Assembly: GCA_023101725.1 (NCBI GenBank)
Contig: JALJCO010007821.1
Location: 1-64,000 of the forward strand
Direction: 5' to 3'
Source: Atherinomorus stipes
Taxonomy: Eukaryota > Chordata > Actinopteri > Atheriniformes > Atherinidae
DNA: 64,000 bases
Shown: positions 56,640 through 64,000 of the stretch, one piece after another
Numbering within the stretch: the stretch's first letter is position 1
How the letters are laid out: every line of letters starts with the position of its first letter
Program-made: the position numbers and the translations under genes
The notes under the pieces: model-generated
The model's input: the letters and a program-made list of their open reading frames with translations, nothing else
Databases searched by the model: none
Told to the model about the DNA's origin: nothing

Positions 56640-57590
56640 CTTCATAACTTTCCATTTGAGCCCAAAATTAGCTTTTTACCAGCTACAGGACCAGATCCAG
56701 ATCCAGTCCTTTCTACTGGCTACAGGAAAGCTACAGGGGGGGGGGGGGGCTCCAAACAATGTGAAAAACTACTAACAACCAAAACGAGCAGACAGGCAAA
56801 CAAACATTGCCCTATAAATTATATGGATGTAAGTTTTTCTATATTTTATGAAGTAATAATATGTAAAGTATATTTAACTATTTTAAGACAGCAACTAATC
56901 CAGAAAATCACACGAGCACTGTTGGTGACTTTGGGGAGAACTAGAACTGGTCTGATCATGTCAGTAGAACATCAATTTTTCCACAACATGAAAAAAAAAA
57001 CTAGGGTTTTACCTCCTGGTACTAGGATTTATTCAGATTTAAAGGAGCTGAATGTGTCATATTTACTGTTTGATGTAACTTTAACCTCAGTTTCACCTTA
57101 ATTAAGTTGGTTTAGTCACATTATGTCTTTATTCGGAAAAACACATATTTTCTCATGTTTTTAGCTGAAATTCTCTAAAGAAAACCTTTTTTTTTCTTTC
57201 CAGGACACAAAGATGTGACCTGGTGTTTGCTGCAGTCTCATTCTTTCAGATGAAAACATCAAGATTCCTCATTGAAATTCATGATAAAAAAAAAAAAAAA
57301 ACTTTAAAAATGTACACTTGCTGGAGTGTTTTTTAAAACCCTGCAGACTTTTTCAGTCCACAGACAGATTGTGTTTTGGGATGCTTACCTGTAGCAGGTG
57401 CAGGTTGCCCGGCAACAGACAGCAGGTTTCCTGAGCAGCAGAACTGCAGCTGGAGGAGGTTTACCTGGAAGCTGATGTAAAGGCCTACGGCTCCATCTGC
57501 TGGAGGAAAACCGTCTGATTCTCCAACGTCACAAACACTCAGTTACACAGATGAAACAGAAAAGTTTATCCCACAGGAAGAGATTGTTTC
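56640..57590. other. Unannotated AT-rich sequence
   Basis: 56736-56749 is a G-run and 57284-57300 an A-run. No gene is recognised. Confidence 0.35.
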
Positions 57591-57591
57591 G

Positions 57592-57840
57592 TCACCCGTC
57601 CAGTCTGGTGTCAAGCTGGACTCCAGGTTCATGTATTTCTCCTCCATCTTGTCCTCCTCCTCTCCCAGGATGTAAACAGCTTTGTTTGTTCCTGCTCCTC
57701 CTGACGTCAACAATCATCTCTTTAGTTTTGCTGCTATTTACGATGAGCTGATTGTGACTGCAAAGCCATGTGAAGATGTGTTTTGAGCCTCGCTCCTGGG
57801 GAACTTCAAAGAATTTCATTAACAACACTGTAACTTCGGC
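57592..57840 (-). pseudogene. Small antisense LINE fragment (post-RT region)
   Basis: WLCSHNQLIVNSSKTKEMIV (about 57770-57712) is the segment just after the RT palm in CR1/L2/jockey-type elements. It then runs into Gly-rich text with EIHEPGVQLDTRLDG, matching the DxxLDW region. On the - strand it lies before the 56560-55720 piece although it encodes a later part of the protein, so it is a separate insertion. Confidence 0.6.
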
Positions 57841-57923
57841 AAAAATAGACCTGAACCGAGGGGTTTGATTTTCGTTAGACTGAGAGGGTGAAAAGTTTGT
57901 TTTCCAACGAGCAACCTTTCAAG

Positions 57924-59735
57924 ATGTCTAAAAATCAATGCAATCGAGGCGCCAAGACTCAAGAAGCTAATGCTAGCTCACAGCAGGCAATATTATCTGC
58001 GATCCATGACGAAATGATGGATGAGATTGCAAACACCGCATCCTCACAAGACACGGTGGAGAAGATGAACAACAGAGTGGAGGCGACTGCGAGTCGGGTA
58101 ACAGAACTGGAATCAGCGACCAGCAGCCACTCTGACGCCATTACTGCCCTGCAGGTTGAGATGCTGACTGTAAAGAGAGAAGTATCGACTTTGAAGGAAC
58201 GTTGTGAAGACCTGGAGGCAAGATCTCAACGATGCAATATCCGAATCATGGAGGTAAAAGAGGGACGGTAGGCCGATGAAATAACGACTGGCTTCGTCTG
58301 CTGGAGAAACCACCGCTCCTGGATGAGCACACCGCACTATTCGCAGCAAACCCCCGGACGACAACGTGCCCCCTCGAGCTGTAGTCGCTAAGCCTCCCTC
58401 TGTCAATGGCAGGACGCATTCATTCGATTATGATGGTAATAATGCCAAAATTCCTATTTCTTTTTCAAACCATTCCAATAATCATACCGGTCATTTTTAA
58501 ACAATTAGATAAGACAACTTCCATTTATATTTGGAATAAGAAAATACCACGAATCAGGAAGTTGGAAAGACAGACGGGGGAGGGAGGTTTAGCCATGCCG
58601 AACTTCATGTATTACTACTGGGCAGCTAATATAGCTAATATAGCTAAACTGATGCAGCCTCTTGGTGGGAAACAGACGCCCCTCATGGAACAGCACTCCT
58701 ATTAAGTTCTTTAATTTGTGCTCCAGTACCACTGAGTGAGGGATCAATTAAGCACAACCCAATTACTCAGGGCTCACTCAAGATATGGAAACAAGTGAGA
58801 ATTCATTTTGGGTACAAGGCTCCCATGGCTCCCATTTCTGCAAATGGCCTTTTTCCACCATCTCTCATTGACGTGACCTATAAGCTTTGGACCAGGAGGG
58901 GGGTAGGTGTGGTCAGGGATTTCTTCGTGGAGGGTAATTTCATGTCATTTCAACAGTTAAAGATAAAACTCAACATTCCACGATCACACTTTTTCAGATA
59001 CTTGCAGGTTCGCAGTTTCGTTACAAAACACTTTTCTCCTTCCCTCCAAACTCCACATAAGGTGTTGTTGGAAGAATGTTTAAAAATAGATCCTTTACAG
59101 AGGGGGGTGGTATCCACTGTCTATGAGATGCTCCTGGGGGCAGCAGCCCCTTGTCTAAACCGAATCAAACAAATGTGGGAGGTAGAAATAGATTTAAGCC
59201 TCTCTCCAGCTGATTGGAGAAGGGCTGTTGGTCGGGTCCACACCTCTGCGACATGCATCAGACGTGGGCTGCTTCAATTGAAGGTGCTTCACTCCACTTT
59301 TGCAATAGCAAGCTTGCCAGACTTTTTCCAGGAACTGACAAGAATTGTCCAAGATGTAAACGTGACCCAAGCACTCTCAGCCATATGTTCTGGTCCTGCC
59401 CACTGCTGAAGGGCTTCTGGGAGGGGGTTTTCAACACCATGGACATGGCGTGGGATATAAGAATTCCACCAAATCCTCTTACAGCCCTTTTTGGTGCCGA
59501 AGGACCTTAAAAGCCATGCCACATTGGTGGCCTTCACCGCACCTCTGGCGTGGCATCTCATCTTGCTGGGATGGAAGAAGACTGTGGCGCCCTATTATGG
59601 TCGCTGCGTGATGGATTTAATAGCACATCTGAAGATGGAACATCACAGCCATACAATTCAAGGCTCAGAGCAAAAGCTCAAAAGGCTTTGGAAGCCATTT
59701 TTACTGTACTTTGAGAAAGTGTCCACAAAGTGACC
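57924..59735 (+). pseudogene. L1-clade LINE with ORF1 joined to the ORF2 end by a deletion
   Basis: 57924-58270: ORF1 start (MSKNQCNRGAKTQEAN) with a coiled coil of heptads (about 58030-58230) and DLEARSQRCNIRIMEVKEG, the end of the coil and start of the RNA-binding domain of L1-type ORF1 proteins. The frame then stops at TAG 58269. From 58406 the text is the C-terminal part of ORF2: GRIHSIMMVIMPKFLFLFQT, WNKKIPRIRK, GGLAMPNFMYYYWAANI, then 58795-59409, a frame change near 59340, and the terminal zinc-knuckle-like CPRCKRDPSTLSHMFWSC (about 59350-59400). The endonuclease and the whole RT are absent. So this is an internal deletion of several kilobases between ORF1 and ORF2, not a 5' truncation. 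Confidence 0.8.
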
Positions 59736-59820
59736 GGTGAAAAATGACCTGTATGTTACAGTTGTAACACTTTAATTTTTTTTTTTTTAATTGATTTTAT
59801 ATATCTATTTATTTTCTTAA

Positions 59821-61108
59821 TTGATTCTGGAGCCTCTGCTGTTTTAATCCTTCTTGATCTCACTGCTGCATTTGATACGGTGGATCATGATATTTTGTTG
59901 TCGCGATTGGAGCATTCTGTTGGTGTAAAAGGAGTGGTATTGAAATGGTTTAAATCCTACTTGCAAGATAGGAGTTTTTCTGTTCACCTTGGGCAGTTTC
60001 TGTCCTCTGAGGCTCCATTAAAATGTGGGGTACCTCAGGGCTCAATATTGGGCCCTTTGTTGTTTTCCCTTTACCTGCTTCCACTGGGGTTCATTTTCAG
60101 AAAATATAATGTGTCATTTCATTGTTACGCAGATGACATCCAGATATATTTACCTTTGAAATCTGGCGGGGATCTAGGGAATTTTCTTAAGTGCTTGGAG
60201 GATGTCAAAACATGGCTGAAATTGAACTTTCTCTGCCTAAATGAGAATAAAACAGAAATCATTGTTTTTGGGAAACCTGATGTTCTGGCAGGTTGCAGCA
60301 GTGCAGTTGGTTCCCTGGACTCAAACTGCAGCTTTGTAAAGAATTTAGGGTTTATTTTTGATTGTAATTTTAAATTTGATAGACAAGTCAGTGCAGGAGT
60401 CCAGTCTAGCTTTCACCACTTGAGGCTTATTAGTAAAATCAAGCCTTATATACCTCTGAATGTCCTTGAAAGGGTCATTCACATGTTTATCTTTTCTAGA
60501 CTGGACTACTGCAACTCCCTCTATGGTGGGATTGATCAGTCTCTCCTCCGCCGTCTTCAGCTGGTCCAAAACGCAGCTGCCCGCTTGTTAACGGGGACAA
60601 GACGATGGGAGCACATCACCCCAGTACTGCGTTCTCTTCACTGGCTGCCCGTGTCTTTTAGAGTTGTCTTTAAAATTTTACTCCTGGCTTTTAAATGTCT
60701 GAATGGTTTAGCGCCTTCGTATCTCTCTGAGCTCCTGAATGTCCACCGTCCGTCTAGAGCTCTGAGATCGGAGGACCAGATGCTGCTTGTTGTCCTCTGG
60801 ACTCGTCTTGTTACTCGAGGAGACCGAGCCTTTGCTGTTGTAGCCCCCAAGCTCTGGAATGGTCTCCCTCTTTCTGTGAGGTCTGCTAGCACCGTTAACG
60901 AATTTAAATCTTTTTTAAAAACTCATCTTTTTACTCTGGCTTTTGACTCCAGAGAGCTCCATCATTAAGCCAGAATCTGTATGATGATTTTATTGTTTTC
61001 CTCTTCACTGATTTTACTTTTTATTTTTACTCACCTGTACAGCACTTTGTTACCTTTGGTATTTAAAAGCGCTTTATAAATAAAGCTTTGATTGATTGAT
61101 TGATTGAT
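59821..61108 (+). pseudogene. L2-type LINE, 5'-truncated, copy A
   Basis: Reading starts inside the reverse transcriptase (AVLILLDLTAAFDTVDHDIL, first palm Asp at about 59857) and stays open to TAA 60966: GVPQGSILGPLLFSLYLLPL (about 60030-60089), catalytic CYADDIQIYL (about 60122-60151), NENKTEIIVFGKP, RLDYCNSLYGG, LQLVQNAAARLLTGTRRWEH, ITPVLRSLHWLPV and a terminal FKSFLKTHLFTLAF. The 3' UTR ends with GGTATTTAAAAGCGCTTTAT, AATAAAGC and (TTGA)n (61086-61108), the short tandem tail typical of L2-like elements. The element primes reverse transcription of its own RNA at a chromosomal nick; this copy lacks the endonuclease and the RT start. Confidence 0.88.
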
Positions 61109-62908
61109 TGTTTATAAAAAATCCTTGCGTAAGACTAGAACAGCTTACTATTCATCATTGATAGAGGAAAATAGGAATAATCCCAGGTTCCTTTTCAGCA
61201 CTGTAGCCAGGCTGACGAAGAGCCGTAGTGCTGTTGAGCCATGCATTCCCCCGACTCTCAGCTGTGACGACTTCATGAGTTTCTTCACAAACAAAACTGT
61301 TTCTATTAGAGAGAAAATCCATGACATCCTCCCAGCTACTGACGACATCTTACCCCCAGCAGGTTTAGAGACATCTGTAGATGCTGAATTATGTCTGGAT
61401 CATTTCTGTCCTGTACAGATTTCTGAGTGAACCAAACTAATTGTGGCATCCAAACCTTCTACCTGCATTCTGGATCCCATCCCAACCAAGTTGCTAAAGG
61501 AAGTCTTTCCTTTGATTAACACTTACCAGATCTGATCAATTCATGTCTATTGACAGGATATGTACCTCAGTCCTTTAAGACTGCAGTAATAAAACCTTTA
61601 CTTAAAAAAACCTACTCTTGACTCAGGAGAATTAGCTAATTATAGACCGATATCCAACCTCCCCTTTATGTCTAAAATTCTTGAGAAAACAGTTTCAGCT
61701 CAACTTTGTGCCCATCTGAGCAGAAATAATCTGTTTGAAAAGTTTCAGTCTGGTTTTAGAGCTCATCATAGCACAGAGACGGCACTGGTGAAGGTTACTA
61801 ATGATCTTCTCATGGCTTCAGATAAAGGACTCCTGTCCATACTTGTCCTGTTAGATCTCAGTGCTGCATTCGACACCATTGATCACAACATTCTGCTACA
61901 GAGACTTGAACATGTTATTGGAATTAGAGGAACTGCATTAGATTGGTTCAAGTCATACTTATCTGATAGATTTCAGTTTGTTAATGTCAACAACGAGTCT
62001 TCATCACACACCAGAGAAACTCATGGAGTTCCCCAGGGTTCTGTGCTCGGACCAATTCTCTTCACATTATACATGCTTCCTTTAGGTAATATCATCAGAC
62101 AACATGGCATAAATGTTCATTGTTATGCAGACGACACTCAGATATACTTATCTATGAAGCCTGATGAAACCAATCAGTTTGTTAGATTACAAAGATGTCT
62201 TAGTGACATAAAGACCTGGATGACCCTGAACTTTCTGCTTCTAAATTCAGACCAGACCGAGGTTATAGTCTTTGGACCCGAAAAACTCAGGACTAAATTA
62301 TCTAGCTTTATAGTTGATCTGGATGCATTAATTTGGCTTCCAGCACCACAGTGAAGAATCTTGGAGTCCTTTTTGACCAGGATTTGTCTTTCAACTCCCA
62401 TATAAAACAGGTTTCTAGAACCGCCTTCTTTCACCTACGTAATATTGCTAAAATTAGGAACATCTTATCTCAGGACGATGCAGAAAAACTAGTCCATGCT
62501 TTTGTTACTTCCAGATTGGATTACTGTAATTCCTTATTATTGGGCTGCCCCAAATATGCCTTGAAAAGTCTCCAGCTGATCCAGAATGCTGCAGCGAGGG
62601 TTCTGACTAGAACCAGCAGGAGAGATCATATTTCTCCAGTTCTAGCTTCTCTTCATTGGCTCCCTGTTACATCCAGGATAGAATTTAAAATTCTTCTTCT
62701 CACATATAAAGCTCTCCATGACCAAGCTCCATTATATATTAGAGATCTCATAGTTCCATATATTCCAAGCAGAGCACTTCGCTCTCAGACTGCAGGCCTT
62801 TTGGTAGTTCCAAGGGTCTCTAAGAGTAGAATGGGAGGCAGAGCGTTTGGCTATCAAGCCCCCCTATTATGGAATCAGTTACCACTTCAGGTTCAGGAGG
62901 CAGACACC
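61109..62908 (+). pseudogene. L2-type LINE, copy B, longer and frameshifted
   Basis: Begins in the linker before RT (KTRTAYYSSLIEENRNNPRF, about 61128), with stops at 61427 and through 61530-61600, then RT from 61620: LANYRPISNLPFMSKILEKT, LVLLDLSAAFDTIDHNILL (about 61842), GVPQGSVLGPILFTLYMLPL (about 62023), catalytic CYADDTQIYL (62119-62149). A frame change near 62330 moves to NLGVLFDQDLSFNSHIKQ, SRLDYCNSLLLGCPKYALKS, ARVLTRTSRRDHISPVLASL and ends at VQEADTLG (about 62908), where another repeat begins. It diverges from copy A (Maui/L2-like motifs in both), so the two are separate insertions arranged head to tail. Confidence 0.86.
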
Positions 62909-63120
62909 CTAGGGGTGGTAAAAAAAAAAAGAATCGATACACTGAAATCTCACAATACCATCCTGAAACATCACTATATTTTCATACGCTGATATCATAC
63001 TGTATTGACATTTAAAAACGCGATATCAATCTATTTTACTAACGAAATATCGCAATATTTAATCGTTCTGTAATGAAATCATGTGAGAATTCATAAAATA
63101 TCGTGAGGTCGTTTTGCTTT
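62909..63120. mobile_element. Fragment of the 19997 hAT family, interrupting LINE copy B
   Basis: Begins TAGGGGTGGTAAAAAAAAAA and shares GATACACTGAAAT, TATTTTCATA-GCTGATATC and AAAACGCGATATCAATC with 23530-23610 and 20300-20360. It follows directly on the LINE coding text. Confidence 0.6.
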
Positions 63121-63214
63121 CTTAAAAAAGTGAGCCTGGAAATGAACATCAGATAAACGCTTTAATTAAGACGTTTCCAACACAATAAGCAGGAAAATAA
63201 AGAAAATGAAGGCA

Positions 63215-64000
63215 GGAGAGAAACGAAGTCTGATGTTTTATTTCTATCATAGGTGAAAGAACCAAACATGTAAATATATACAGTCATACACAGGAAATGA
63301 AACAGAATATAAATATGGGGGCAGGAGGTAAAACTAAAACAGGAGCCATGCATCGTGAGTGGTTTCAGTGGGAAACTCGAAGCGTATTTACAGCATCTCT
63401 TCATTTATCCTCACAGTTCGAGTCCACCTGCAGAGCCGTGACGGGCCGGCAGCGTTAGTACAGGTTTGTGTCGTGCAGGATGAGCGGGCGTATTCCCACT
63501 AATCTTTTCCCAAAGGCACACGTTCAGGAAGTCCAAACTACTCTCAAACCTCACGTTCAGGGTGGAGGTTTTGCTTTTCGTCCAACTGCCTACGTCTGAT
63601 GGCAACGAGGCCAGAAGTGCATGCATACGAGGTTCCTAAGCTGCAGCGTCAGAGTTAAAGGGAAGCGAGTTGTCGTCTAACACTGGACCACCGGTGCCAG
63701 TCCAGGACTTCAGTGGTTCTACAGGTAACATTCAGTCCAGAGGCAACAACGGGCACTGGTACAGTACATTTAACAGTCCGCGTGGTGCGTTTAAAGACAT
63801 ACCATAAGGCCTGGAAGCATTCAGGAACATCCTTCATCTGCCTACTCAACACAGACAATGAAGAAAGTTCTCATTTGTCCTTTTAGCGGGAATTTATGTG
63901 TTTATGATCAAATTTCCAGAAAGAAACGTTGTAAATGTCCAAAACGATCGGATCTACCAAAGAGTTGGAGCTGAAGCAGCCAGCTGCTCTACGATGAAAA
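63215..64000 (-). other. Probable 3' UTR of a gene on the minus strand
   Basis: Unique sequence that runs off the right edge. On the - strand it ends with AATAAA at 63242-63237, followed by GT/T-rich downstream sequence, as at a poly(A) site. AT-rich segments with TATATATTTACATG (about 63280-63265) precede the signal. No credible coding frame is seen; short frames at 63411-63858 lack any domain. If real, its gene converges on gli2. In mammals the neighbour downstream of GLI2 (TFCP2L1) has this orientation, which is suggestive only. Confidence 0.45.

Overview
The window looks like a stretch of a teleost fish chromosome. The only clearly intact protein-coding sequence is the 3' end of a GLI-family zinc-finger transcription factor gene, best matched to gli2. 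It has two coding exons on the + strand (5749-6091 and 7860-9820), spliced in phase and ending in a normal stop, followed by a 3' UTR of about 0.6 kb. The zinc-finger exons lie to the left of the window. Positions 1-5748 are therefore read as gli2 intron, 6092-7859 as the last intron, and everything after about 10.43 kb as the region downstream of gli2. The teleost call rests on the transposon families (fish Tc1, L2- and L1-type LINEs, a tRNA-headed SINE, Harbinger, many hAT and TTAA-target MITEs), on a decayed kinase of the pim type that is expanded in fish, and on the fish-like gli2 protein.

Region by region. 0-5.7 kb: intron holding a decayed antisense THAP-domain gene (217-779), an ATCT microsatellite, a TTAA-target MITE with a near-perfect 182-bp palindrome nested in it, and a hAT MITE with target-site duplications. 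5.7-10.4 kb: gli2. 10.4-23 kb: MITEs, a 40-bp minisatellite, a hAT element with a perfect 8-bp target duplication, a SINE and two unique stretches that could be regulatory. 23.2-27.7 kb: apparently one large hAT element that has taken in other repeats and a broken pim-like kinase gene. 28-45 kb: Tc1, hAT and Harbinger remnants and two more unique candidate regulatory stretches. 45.8-47.5 kb: a Tc1-like transposon with an internal triplication. 48-50.8 kb: a Harbinger-like element with a Myb/SANT remnant and a TTAA element nested inside. 51.3-51.9 kb: a CpG-rich unique segment. 52.0-54.65 kb: a 17-bp minisatellite with a BamHI site in nearly every unit. 54.7-63.1 kb: a TTAA MITE and LINE remnants of at least three kinds. 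63.2-64 kb: unique sequence that looks like the 3' UTR of a gene on the - strand.

I see no operon, CRISPR array, defence system or other novel multi-gene system. The functional content is gli2, which encodes the Hedgehog-pathway transcription factor GLI2, plus possible cis-regulatory DNA. The rest is a well-layered record of transposon insertion. All family names come from recognising motifs by eye; no database search was possible.
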